Source: Nitrospira sp. LK70 (GTDB lineage: Bacteria; Nitrospirota; Nitrospiria; Nitrospirales; Nitrospiraceae). Taken from it: 32,956 bases of DNA. The notes under the pieces are model-generated. The model was not told where the DNA came from. It made no database searches and saw nothing but the letters and a program-made list of their open reading frames with translations. Below are positions 26,112 through 32,813 of this stretch, piece by piece (positions within the stretch are counted from its first letter, which is position 1; every line of letters starts with the position of its first letter). The stretch covers positions 1 to 32,956 of the forward strand of contig PHGD01000046.1 in NCBI GenBank assembly GCA_011090425.1, given 5' to 3'. A program made the position numbers and the translations under genes.

Positions 26112-26741
26112 ATGCCGTTCTCAACTGCGAAATTTCTGAAATTCCGAAGCGGGATGCAGAAACGCATCGGTTCACTGCGTTCAAAGACGGAAGACAGCTT
26201 GGACTGTGCCGTCGATACGATGATGGAAGAACGTGTGGACGGATTCTTCCAGGTGGAACAGGGACTCGAGGAAATCATCAGGTCTCTCGTCGAAATCGAG
26301 GAAGAATTGGAGGCGATTCGAGATTTGGCCGGAGCCATGCGGTTGGAGTCCCGGCTGGAGTTCGTCGAAGAACGCTGGGATGAATTCGACAGCGAAATTC
26401 GCGAACGCCCTCGACGGCGTCGCAAACGAGTCAGTCTCGCCGATATGCTCAAAGCCGCCAGTGGAACAGGACAGCTGTCCGAGAATCCACATGCCGTGAA
26501 TAACGCGGTGGATGCCTATGCGATCATGGGTGTGGAATTCGGCAGCTCGCTCGCCGACGTCACCGCAGCGTTCCGAACCAAGGCGAAGCAACTCCATCCT
26601 GACGCGAACAGCGGCGATCGTAGTGCTGAACCGGAGCTCCGGCGTATGTTGGAAGCCTATCAGTTTCTGAAGGAATACCTCAGTCTCAGTAATACGGAAC
26701 CTATGCCTCCTCAGGATCGCTCCTACAGCCCATCTGAGTAA
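26112..26741 (+). CDS. Coiled-coil protein with C-terminal J domain
   Basis: This 209-aa J-domain co-chaperone-like protein has a first half (about 15-100) that is strongly helical and charged, with EEELEAIR and VEERWDEFDSE patterns fitting a coiled coil. A basic RRRRKR patch lies near 101-106. The J domain spans about 134-195: DAYAIMGV, then AAFRTKAKQLHPDANSG with the HPD motif at about 162-164 that stimulates DnaK ATPase, then LEAYQFLKEYL. No Gly/Phe or zinc-finger region is present (class C). The ATG at 26112 is chosen because GAGGGGGG stands just before it. It is followed after 7 bases by ribonuclease D, so the two are probably co-transcribed. The target recruited by its N-terminal half is unknown. 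Confidence 0.78.
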   Translation: MPFSTAKFLKFRSGMQKRIGSLRSKTEDSLDCAVDTMMEERVDGFFQVEQGLEEIIRSLVEIEEELEAIRDLAGAMRLESRLEFVEERWDEFDSEIRERPRRRRKRVSLADMLKAASGTGQLSENPHAVNNAVDAYAIMGVEFGSSLADVTAAFRTKAKQLHPDANSGDRSAEPELRRMLEAYQFLKEYLSLSNTEPMPPQDRSYSPSE

Positions 26742-26748
26742 CGCACCG

Positions 26749-27960
26749 GTGACGATGCCCACCCCACATCAGTACATCACGAGCGCAGTCACACTCAACG
26801 AATTGTGCGCGCGACTGCGCGACAGCCCGCGCCTGGCGCTCGATACGGAATTCGTGGGCGAGGAGAGTTTCGTGCCGAAGCTCGAACTCATTCAAGTCGC
26901 CACCGACCACACTGCGGCCATTATCGATTTTCCAGCCGTCCTCTCAAGGGAAGCCCTCGATGGGTTCTGGGAGATTGTCTGCGATTCGAGGATTCAGAAG
27001 GTCGTGCATGCGGGACGGCAGGATCTGGATCTCTTCGCAGTCCACGCTGGGCGAATCCCAAAACCATTTTTCGACACCCAGATCGCAGCGGCCCTGGTCG
27101 GCTTCGGCCCTCAGGTCGCCTATGCCAACCTTGTGCAACGGGTGCATGGAAGAAGGCTGGACAAAGCCCATACCTTTACGAATTGGAGTGCCCGCCCGTT
27201 GTCCCAAGATCAGCTGGCCTACGCGCTGGAGGATGTGACGTTTTTGTTGGCCATCCATGACCATTTGCACAGCCGACTGTCGAAGCTTGGAAGGCTTCAG
27301 TGGGCTCATGAAGAGTTCTCTCGCCTTGAGGGTGTCGTGGGCGAGACTCGTCGCGAGCCACAAGAACGGTATCAACGTATAAGAGGATGGGATCAGCTGA
27401 AGCCGAGAGCGGCTGCTGTACTTCGGGAACTTGCAGCCTGGCGTGAGGGGGAAGCGAAACGGAGGAATGTGCCTCGGAGTCGGATCGTCCGGGATGAAGT
27501 GCTGCTTCATCTGGCGCGACATCCTCCGCGACACCAGGATGAGCTACGCAACGTCAGAGGTCTCCACGCTTCAGAAGTAGACCGCAATGGAGAGTCGATC
27601 CTTGCCACGATTCAAACGGCGCTGGCGCTTCCCTCCTCGGCTTGGCCGGTGCTTCCGAAAGAGCGAAAATCTGAACCGGAATCGAACGGACTCGTCGAAT
27701 TGCTTCAGGCGATCGTGAAGGCTCGCGCCGTGGAGGAAGAGATTGCTCCGACCTTGTTGGCGACGACCGCCGATCTCCAGGAATTGGTCGATGCCAAGAC
27801 GGATCGGTCAACCCTGGATCTCCCACTCCTGAAGGGATGGAGACGAATCTTGGTAGGTGATCTCCTGCTTGACGCGCTGGACGGAAAGGTCGCCTTTACT
27901 GTTGATCCACACAGCAGGACGATTCGGTGGTCCCTGTCCGTGCCGACCACCGATGGCTAG
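26749..27960 (+). CDS. rnd: Ribonuclease D (DEDDy 3'-5' exoribonuclease)
   Basis: This 403-aa cytoplasmic enzyme trims 3' ends of tRNA precursors and other small RNAs. The exonuclease motifs are in order: LALDTEFVGEESF (Exo I, about 29-41, DxE), VVHAGRQDLDLF (Exo II with the Asp, about 85-96), and the Exo III block LAYALEDVTFLL (Y and D, about 157-168), giving the DEDDy set. The FFDTQIAAALVG and LDKAHTFTNWSARPLSQ segments are typical of Rnd. An HRDC domain follows (about 210-290: AVLRELAAWREGEAKRRNVPRSRIVRDE in pieces, then LRNVRGL). The GTG at 26749 is 7 bases after the previous stop; an ATG at 26755 is in frame too. Domain order and length match bacterial ribonuclease D. Confidence 0.92.
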   Translation: MTMPTPHQYITSAVTLNELCARLRDSPRLALDTEFVGEESFVPKLELIQVATDHTAAIIDFPAVLSREALDGFWEIVCDSRIQKVVHAGRQDLDLFAVHAGRIPKPFFDTQIAAALVGFGPQVAYANLVQRVHGRRLDKAHTFTNWSARPLSQDQLAYALEDVTFLLAIHDHLHSRLSKLGRLQWAHEEFSRLEGVVGETRREPQERYQRIRGWDQLKPRAAAVLRELAAWREGEAKRRNVPRSRIVRDEVLLHLARHPPRHQDELRNVRGLHASEVDRNGESILATIQTALALPSSAWPVLPKERKSEPESNGLVELLQAIVKARAVEEEIAPTLLATTADLQELVDAKTDRSTLDLPLLKGWRRILVGDLLLDALDGKVAFTVDPHSRTIRWSLSVPTTDG

Positions 27961-27971
27961 CGACTCAGCCT

Positions 27972-27992
27972 GAGAATGTTGCAAACGTTCTC
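27972..27992. repeat. Short imperfect palindrome after rnd
   Basis: GAGAATGTT at 27972-27980 pairs with AACGTTCTC at 27984-27992 (one G-T type mismatch) around a 3-base centre. It begins 12 bases after the ribonuclease D stop and opens a 200-base non-coding stretch. No T-tract follows, so it is not a classical terminator. It could be the end of a dispersed intergenic repeat, but a second copy is not present in this window. Confidence 0.4.
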
Positions 27993-28100
27993 GTATTGCT
28001 CAACGTCACAACGTACCAACCACGTATGCCTCAGCCGTTCGCTCGTTGCGGCCTTGCCTGGCGAAAGGTACGGTTCGGCGCGTCGAGGTTCGGAGGGTGA

Positions 28101-28123
28101 GACGGATGAGCTTTTTCTCCGTC
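28101..28123. terminator. Weak hairpin in the rnd-arsC intergenic region
   Basis: GACGGA at 28101-28106 pairs with TCCGTC at 28118-28123 across an 11-base loop that itself contains five T residues. It lies 141 bases beyond rnd, with no T-run afterwards, so a terminator role is doubtful. The rest of 27961-28173 holds no reading frame that can be supported. Confidence 0.25.
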
Positions 28124-28173
28124 ATCCTATTACCTATAGTATAGCTTTATGTCTGTGAATTAAAATGCCTTAT

Positions 28174-28524
28174 TTACAAGAACTTTTTTATCGAGTCAGC
28201 CGGTCTCGCCAGCATGGCCTGGTCGCCCTTCTCCACGATCGGCCGTTGAATAAGGTCTGGGTGTTTCACCATCAGGTCGAGTAGCTCATCGTCCGAGAGC
28301 TGTTTCTTCGCCAGGCCGAGCTCGCGGTACAGGTCTTCTTTGGTTCGAAGTACGTCCTTAGGTGATAGGTCGGCCTTCTTCAAAAGCGTTTTAAGCTGCG
28401 CTTTGGTAAACGAGTGCTCATAGTAGTTGACGGCAGTAAAGGGCGCTCCGCTGTCCTTGAGCAGCTGTACGGCCTGTCGGCAGGTCGTGCAGGTCGGTTT
28501 GTGATAGATCGTGATATCCGCCAT
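28174..28524 (-). CDS. ArsC/Spx-family thioredoxin-fold protein
   Basis: This 116-aa protein is of the arsenate reductase/Spx/YffB family. The N terminus DITIYHKPTCTTCRQAVQLL carries a CTTC motif (about residues 11-14), where most ArsC enzymes have a single catalytic Cys and Spx has CxxC. RPIVEKGDQAMLARP near residues 93-107 matches the conserved Arg-Pro segment that binds the anion or substrate in this family. The start at 28524 is supported by an AAGGAG ribosome-binding site at the right distance; the upstream GTG would overlap it. Arsenate reduction, glutathione/thioredoxin-linked reduction of another substrate, or a regulatory role are all possible. No ars operon genes surround it. It is transcribed away from the small gene at 28610. 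Confidence 0.85.
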   Translation of the reverse strand: MADITIYHKPTCTTCRQAVQLLKDSGAPFTAVNYYEHSFTKAQLKTLLKKADLSPKDVLRTKEDLYRELGLAKKQLSDDELLDLMVKHPDLIQRPIVEKGDQAMLARPADSIKKFL

Positions 28525-28609
28525 AGTCACTCCTTGTGAAAAAACGCCGCTTGACGATTTTTTTCAGTCTGTGTTAGATCCCAATCAGGGACATGTCTGA
28601 AAGAGGATC

Positions 28610-28981
28610 ATGATGCCGTGGATTGGAACCAGCTCCACCGGTCAATTCGCCTGCGCCAATGCCTCTCAACGAACGCTGAAGGATCTCCGTATCAAGCGGA
28701 AGGGCCAGCCCGTCTTTGTCCTTGGGCATGTGCTCGCTCGCAAAAGGCAAGAAGCAACTTTTGAAGCCTTCAACGACCGGCTGGCCGTTGTGAAGTTTAA
28801 CGATGAGGGACTCGTGGGCTATGACCCTCGAGAGCTCCTGCTTCCCACTGAAATTGATGAGCATGGCGTTCCGTATTTTGAGATTCGGTCATGCCGATCC
28901 TGCGGGATACACTTCCCTCTTACCATTGAGGAACAGGAGTCTGACCATGAACCCGAACAGTGCCCGGACTGTACAGCCTGA
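28610..28981 (+). CDS. Small protein with C-terminal zinc-ribbon-like CxxC pair
   Basis: This 123-aa protein of unknown function has no signal peptide and a mixed alpha/beta-looking body (QPVFVLGHVLARKRQEATFEAF region). The C-terminal part has two CxxC pairs, CRSC at about 95-98 and CPDC at about 118-121, as in zinc ribbons. Two ATG codons are adjacent (28610 and 28613), with AGAGGA upstream. It is divergent from the ArsC/Spx-like gene, their starts being 85 bases apart, so the promoters are probably shared or back to back. It ends 13 bases before the stop of the convergent gene at 28994-29386. I do not recognise a named family. Confidence 0.65.
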   Translation: MMPWIGTSSTGQFACANASQRTLKDLRIKRKGQPVFVLGHVLARKRQEATFEAFNDRLAVVKFNDEGLVGYDPRELLLPTEIDEHGVPYFEIRSCRSCGIHFPLTIEEQESDHEPEQCPDCTA

Positions 28982-28993
28982 TCAACCCTGATG

Positions 28994-29386
28994 TTAGTCG
29001 ACAAAGGGAGCCACTTCCAAGGCTTTTTTCAGGAGGCAATCTCCCGCAACCCCCTGCAACACCATCGGTAACATGGCTGCGTCGATCGCACGCACCGAGA
29101 GAACACGGAATCCGTCCGAAGACTTCTGCCCTTCGAGCTTGAGCGCATGACAGATTTCCAGTGTTTTCCAGACTAAATTGGACAGAATCTGGTCGGATGC
29201 AAGCAGATTCATGTCCGCGACCGTATCCTCGATCGCGACCGTTGCAAGAATCCGTGTCTTGTCCTGAGGAGGTTCGCTGACGACGGCGAACGCGATCGTT
29301 GTTTCGCTCGCCATGGCGGTTGAGACGGTTGTGATCCCCGTCGGCATGATCAAAAAGCAACACATGATGGTGGCTGGTCGTCTCAT
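28994..29386 (-). CDS. Conserved-looking hypothetical protein
   Basis: This protein of up to 130 aa has no recognised family. The core from about residue 26 (SETTIAFAVVSEPPQDKTRIL...) has alternating hydrophobic strands and ends in LLKKALEVAPFVD. The first 25 residues (MRRPATIMCCFLIMPTG...AMA) resemble a signal peptide with a possible AMA cleavage site. Alternatively translation starts at the ATG at 29314 (MASETTIAF), giving a cytoplasmic protein of about 106 aa; neither start has a strong ribosome-binding site. The gene is convergent with the zinc-ribbon gene and divergent from citrate synthase. Codon use resembles the neighbours, and there is no competing frame with recognisable content. 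Confidence 0.5.
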   Translation of the reverse strand: MRRPATIMCCFLIMPTGITTVSTAMASETTIAFAVVSEPPQDKTRILATVAIEDTVADMNLLASDQILSNLVWKTLEICHALKLEGQKSSDGFRVLSVRAIDAAMLPMVLQGVAGDCLLKKALEVAPFVD

Positions 29387-29541
29387 TCACATCTCTGACT
29401 CCATGCCTCTATCCAACCCGATCATGCCGCTCATGCAACGCGTAGTATGCCAATTCATGATTTTCCATTGCAAGGATGACGCACCGTCATGGTAGGGTAG
29501 TGATAGACAAAGCAAGATCTCCTTTAATCTGAGGGTCCATC

Positions 29542-30675
29542 ATGCCACATGATTTCATGCCGGGTTTAGCCGGAGTCCCGGCTGCTACCTCATCGATCAG
29601 CGATGTCGATGGTCAACGCGGCGTTCTGGAATATCGAGGGATTCGAGTCGAAACACTCTGTTCGAAATCCTCGTACCTGGAAACGGCGTATTTGCTGCTT
29701 TTCGGACAGCTTCCTTCAACGACTGAATTCCAACGGTGGGTCACCGACATCACCCATCATCGGCGCATCAAATTTCGTATCATCGATTTGTTGAAAAGTT
29801 TGCCGGAACAGGGTCATCCCATGGATGCGCTCCAGGCGGCAGTGGCGGCGCTCGGCATGTTTTATCCGGGCCGCAACGTTAAGGACGTCGAGAACAATTA
29901 TTGGAGCGCGGTGCGACTGATCGCCAAATTGCCGACGATCGTGGCGGCCTGGGCAAGGCTTCGCCACGGTGATGCTCCGATCATGCCGCGCGACGATCTG
30001 GGGTTCAGCGAGAACTTCTTCTATATGCTGACGGAGTCTGTCGTCCCTCTCTTGTGGGACGAAATATTCGATGATTGCCTCATCCTCCATGCCGAACACA
30101 CCATGAACGCGTCCACGTTTACGGGACTGGTCACGGCATCAACCCTGGCCGATCCCTATACCGTCGTGGCCTCATCGATCGGTGCTTTGAAGGGGCCCTT
30201 GCACGGTGGCGCGAATGAGGAAGTGGTGGTGATGCTCCAAGAGATCGGAACTCTCGATAAGGCGCGGCAGTATGTTGAGCATGTCCTGCAGAACAAGAAA
30301 AAACTGATGGGATTCGGCCATCGTGTCTACAAGGTCAAAGATCCTCGTGCCACCGTTCTGCAGGAACTCTGTCGGCGCCTGTTCAAAGAATGCGGCAGCT
30401 CGCCCCTGTATGAAATTGCATTGGAAGTGGAGGCGGCGGCCGGAACAATGCTGAAAGGCAAGGACATCTATCCCAATGTCGATTTCTACTCGGGAATTAT
30501 TTATGACAAGATGGGTATCGATGTCGATCTCTTTACTCCGCTCTTTGCCATGTCGCGCGTGTCGGGCTGGTTGGCCCATTGGCTGGAGCAGTTGCGCGAA
30601 AATAAGCTGTTCAGGCCGGACCAGATCTACTCCGGCGAGCACAACCGACCCTACGTGCCCATCGATCAGCGGTAA
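29542..30675 (+). CDS. gltA: Citrate synthase
   Basis: This 377-aa enzyme condenses acetyl-CoA with oxaloacetate to give citrate. Family signatures are clear: GVLEYRGIRVETLC near the N terminus, LHAEHTMNAST (about 184-194) with a substrate-binding His, GPLHGGANEEV (about 216-226) with the catalytic His, GFGHRVYKVKDPRA (about 255-268) holding the third His, and PNVDFYSG (about 312-319) with the catalytic Asp. The length matches the short, dimeric citrate synthases without the N-terminal allosteric domain of E. coli GltA; 2-methylcitrate synthase activity cannot be excluded. It is monocistronic, between a divergent hypothetical gene and hsp20. If the organism fixes CO2 by the reductive TCA cycle, this enzyme would serve the oxidative direction or biosynthesis. 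Confidence 0.92.
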   Translation: MPHDFMPGLAGVPAATSSISDVDGQRGVLEYRGIRVETLCSKSSYLETAYLLLFGQLPSTTEFQRWVTDITHHRRIKFRIIDLLKSLPEQGHPMDALQAAVAALGMFYPGRNVKDVENNYWSAVRLIAKLPTIVAAWARLRHGDAPIMPRDDLGFSENFFYMLTESVVPLLWDEIFDDCLILHAEHTMNASTFTGLVTASTLADPYTVVASSIGALKGPLHGGANEEVVVMLQEIGTLDKARQYVEHVLQNKKKLMGFGHRVYKVKDPRATVLQELCRRLFKECGSSPLYEIALEVEAAAGTMLKGKDIYPNVDFYSGIIYDKMGIDVDLFTPLFAMSRVSGWLAHWLEQLRENKLFRPDQIYSGEHNRPYVPIDQR

Positions 30676-30703
30676 TCCTCGCCTGGACAAGGCCCTCAAA
30701 CCC

Positions 30704-30731
30704 TTGACTTCCCTCTTGGCCGATTTATCTA
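30704..30731 (+). promoter_or_regulatory. Possible promoter for hsp20
   Basis: TTGACT (30704-30709) and TATCTA (30726-30731) are separated by 16 bases, 80 bases before the hsp20 ATG. The first box agrees with -35 at five of six positions, and the preceding CCC recalls the CCCTTGAA type of heat-shock promoters. The second box is poor. No CIRCE-like dyad was seen. A weak call. Confidence 0.25.
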
Positions 30732-30810
30732 AGATCCATGCAGATGAATCGGCGCAGCGTCGGTAGACTCAATCAGGCAATCATAGGGGAAAGACACCAA
30801 GGAGGTTGCT

Positions 30811-31260
30811 ATGACACTCGTACGATGGGATCCGTTTCGAGAATTGGAAGAAGTTTCAGATCGGTTGAACCGCATGTTCGCTCGTCCGGCTGCGCCACGC
30901 ACCGATGGGAAGGAGACCATGATCGTGGCGGACTGGACACCGTCGGTCGATATCAGTGAGACCGAAGGGGAGTATCAGATCAAGGCCGAGATTCCGGATG
31001 TGAAGAAAGAGGATGTGAAGGTGACGCTCGAGGATGGTGTACTCACGATCCAGGGTGAGCGCAAGCATGAGAAGGAGGAGAAGGGGAAGAAGTTTCATCG
31101 GATCGAGCGATCCTACGGTAGCTTCGTCCGAACTTTCTCCTTGCCCGATGTGATTGACGATGAGAAGGTCAAGGCGGAGTTCAAGGATGGAGTGCTCAAC
31201 CTCCATCTGCCGAAATCGGAGAAGGCCAAACCGAAGGCCATCGAAGTCAAGGTGGGGTAA
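30811..31260 (+). CDS. Hsp20/alpha-crystallin small heat shock protein
   Basis: This 149-aa ATP-independent holdase chaperone binds unfolding proteins as an oligomer in the cytoplasm. The N-terminal arm LVRWDPFRELEEVSDRLNRM is the common opening. The alpha-crystallin domain spans about 42-140: WTPSVDISETEGEYQIKAE, IPDVKKEDVKVTLEDGVLTI, GERKHEKEE, FHRIERSYGSFVRTFSLP, and AEFKDGVLNLHLPK, which carries the conserved GVLNLxLPK. A C-terminal IEV (I-x-V/I type anchor) follows. A near-perfect AAGGAGG ribosome-binding site precedes the ATG, and an intrinsic terminator begins 25 bases after the stop, so it is a single-gene unit. Confidence 0.95.
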   Translation: MTLVRWDPFRELEEVSDRLNRMFARPAAPRTDGKETMIVADWTPSVDISETEGEYQIKAEIPDVKKEDVKVTLEDGVLTIQGERKHEKEEKGKKFHRIERSYGSFVRTFSLPDVIDDEKVKAEFKDGVLNLHLPKSEKAKPKAIEVKVG

Positions 31261-31285
31261 GCTGGTCTGAAGGGTTTCTTAGAAC

Positions 31286-31322
31286 AAAGGCCCGCCTGAT
31301 GAAGGCGGGCCTTTTTGTTTTC
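31286..31322 (+). terminator. Rho-independent terminator of hsp20
   Basis: AAAGGCCCGCC (31286-31296) pairs perfectly with GGCGGGCCTTT (31304-31314) across a 7-base loop, with a T-rich tail to 31322 (CTTTTTGTTTTC). A run of A before the stem makes it bidirectional, so it could also end transcription coming from the minus-strand antitoxin remnant. Confidence 0.92.
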
Positions 31323-31549
31323 TTTACCGCTGGTACTGCCCGGGCATCGGCAAGATCGATCCGATCTTCCAATTCCTCCAATAGGTAGGCGCAAGTCGTC
31401 GATCGGTACCACCGCGACGATTTCCTTCCCGCACCGACGCACGACGACCCGTTCTTTTCCATGCGCAGCACGATTGATCGTGACTGCAAAACCCTAATGG
31501 GCCTTACTAGCTGGAAGATGTGCCGTGGGGTTTCTCCTTGGAAAAACAT
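31312..31549 (-). pseudogene. Frameshifted Phd/YefM-type antitoxin remnant
   Basis: On the minus strand, three pieces resembling one prevent-host-death antitoxin lie in two frames. A piece reading RHIFQLV (about 31520-31500) and one reading LLEELEDRIDLADARA (about 31380-31330) share a frame. Between them, VTINRAAHGKERVVVRR then GKEIVAVVPIDDLRL is in another frame, which has a TAG just upstream. The join at DLRL/LLEEL looks like a 4-base insertion (CTACCTATTG, where CTATTG would restore the frame). The original stop seems lost, with reading running into the terminator. A functional Phd antitoxin would bind DNA and neutralise a partner toxin; no toxin gene follows. The family call rests on motif recall. 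Confidence 0.6.
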
Positions 31550-31598
31550 CGCATATGTACTGAATCTACGAATCGAGCAAATTGTATGGATGGACTTT

Positions 31599-31735
31599 TA
31601 ACAGGCTGCGGACAAACTCGATTTGTGTGCTTCGACAGGCCCGGCGCGAAAGGAAAACCTCAGTCAATTCAATGACCACTCAGTTCGTCCAGAGGCTCTC
31701 GAAGGATGAACGGAGAGTTGTTCCGCAGCCTGTTA
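31599..31735. repeat. TA-flanked element with inverted ends (MITE/REP-like)
   Basis: The ends are inverted: ACAGGCTGCGGA at 31601-31612 matches the complement of 31722-31733 perfectly, and 17 of 19 positions match when extended to 31619 and 31715. A TA dinucleotide flanks each side (31599-31600 and 31734-31735), as expected for TA-targeting IS630/Tc1-type MITEs. Inside, 31681-31713 forms a REP-like hairpin (CAGTTCGTCC pairing with GGATGAACGG), and a degenerate similar block lies near 31630-31650. It encodes nothing. It resembles dispersed intergenic repeats of environmental bacterial genomes; the mobile nature is inferred. Confidence 0.65.
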
Positions 31736-32063
31736 GACGGTCAAGGAGGGAATGGTAGAAGTGATCAAGAGCCGGGTGCCACATTGGTTCAACATGGCTG
31801 GAAAATTCTTGCCGACGAGTAGGCAAGGAATGATAGAAAAATATTTCCCTATCCGCTCGATGATCAGCGTGAATCGTTAAGCCCCATTCAGTCGCAATAT
31901 TCCCTCATCGATCCGACATCATGCATGCGAGATCAAAAACGGTGTATTTGCGGAGTGTTAGCGCCAGGTGTCGATAGCCCCGCTGGGTATTCCAACCGCT
32001 GTTCGCTTGATGATGCAGTAGAACCTATACGGGGCATGCGACCTGCTTTGAGCGTCCCTTTCG
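31736..32063. other. Non-coding stretch before the RM fragment
   Basis: No convincing gene is seen. A 42-codon frame at 31752-31880 follows AAGGAGGG, but the spacing to its ATG is only one base and the peptide is not recognisable. The composition is AT-richer than the housekeeping part, fitting accessory DNA. No promoter or hairpin stands out. Confidence 0.4.
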
Positions 32064-32813
32064 ATGGGACTCTCAGAACGTCAGGCGGATATCCTTACCG
32101 CCCTAAAGGAGCTTGGACAAGGGAACCGTGATCTCTCGCCACTCAAAAAACTGTTCTGGACGCAACTCAACTACCAACAGATCAATAGCCCCATTTCTCG
32201 CCGAACCTGGCCTGATACCGTAGCCAAGGCCTTAGCAAAAGATCCTGTCCTCTTCGCCGCTGCCGGACCCGATAAAGATTTTCGTGTCATCTATGCACAG
32301 CTGGATTCGGACAAACTCCAGCTTGGCGCGGAACGGCCGGTGGTCTCACGGTTGTTGCAGGATCACCCCTATGCGTTATTTGTGTTCTCCGACTCGACAG
32401 AGAAGCACGGGCATTTGGTGAATGTCAAAGATGATGAACAGCGCGACAAACGCAGACTGTTTCGACGCATCACGGTCGGGCCGGAAGAACAACTTCGTAC
32501 TGCATGCGAACGAATCGCAATGTTGGACGTGGCGGATGATACGGATTGGATTCAAGCCCTGCGACATCCGCTCGGCGTGAATGACATTCAACAGCGCCAT
32601 GATCGAGCCTTCGATGTCGAAGAGGTGGGCCAGGGATTCTACCGAGAATATCGTGATCAATTTTGGAATTTTGTCGATGCCATCGGCCAGTCGAACAAAG
32701 GCAAAGCCCATTTCATGGGAGACCGAGGCAAACAGAATGTGCGTCGGTTTTCCCAGCTTCTCTTAGGCCGCGTGCTGTTCCTGTATTTCATCCAGAAAAA
32801 ACGTTGGTTGAAT
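32064..32813 (+). pseudogene. N-terminal part of Eco57I-like (type IIG) restriction-modification protein, interrupted
   Basis: About 249 codons of family-like sequence are present: a substrate-side region ending LFVFSDSTEKHGHLVNVK, then RRLFRRITVGPEEQLRTACER, RHDRAFDVEEVGQGFYREYRDQFW and LLLGRVLFLYFIQKKRWL, the usual run of blocks before the methyltransferase domain of type IIG/Eco57I-like enzymes. Directly after RWL the sequence changes, and the frame closes at a stop after 37 unrelated residues (the frame runs to 32924), within the insertion sequence that begins here. The methylase and target-recognition domains should lie beyond the insertion. The enzyme would both methylate and cut host-foreign DNA if whole. 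No good ribosome-binding site precedes the ATG at 32064. Confidence 0.7.

Noticed and set aside
31752-31880. 42-codon plus-strand frame after an AAGGAGGG sequence
   Set aside because: The purine-rich site ends only one base before the ATG, too close for normal initiation, and the peptide shows no recognisable pattern.
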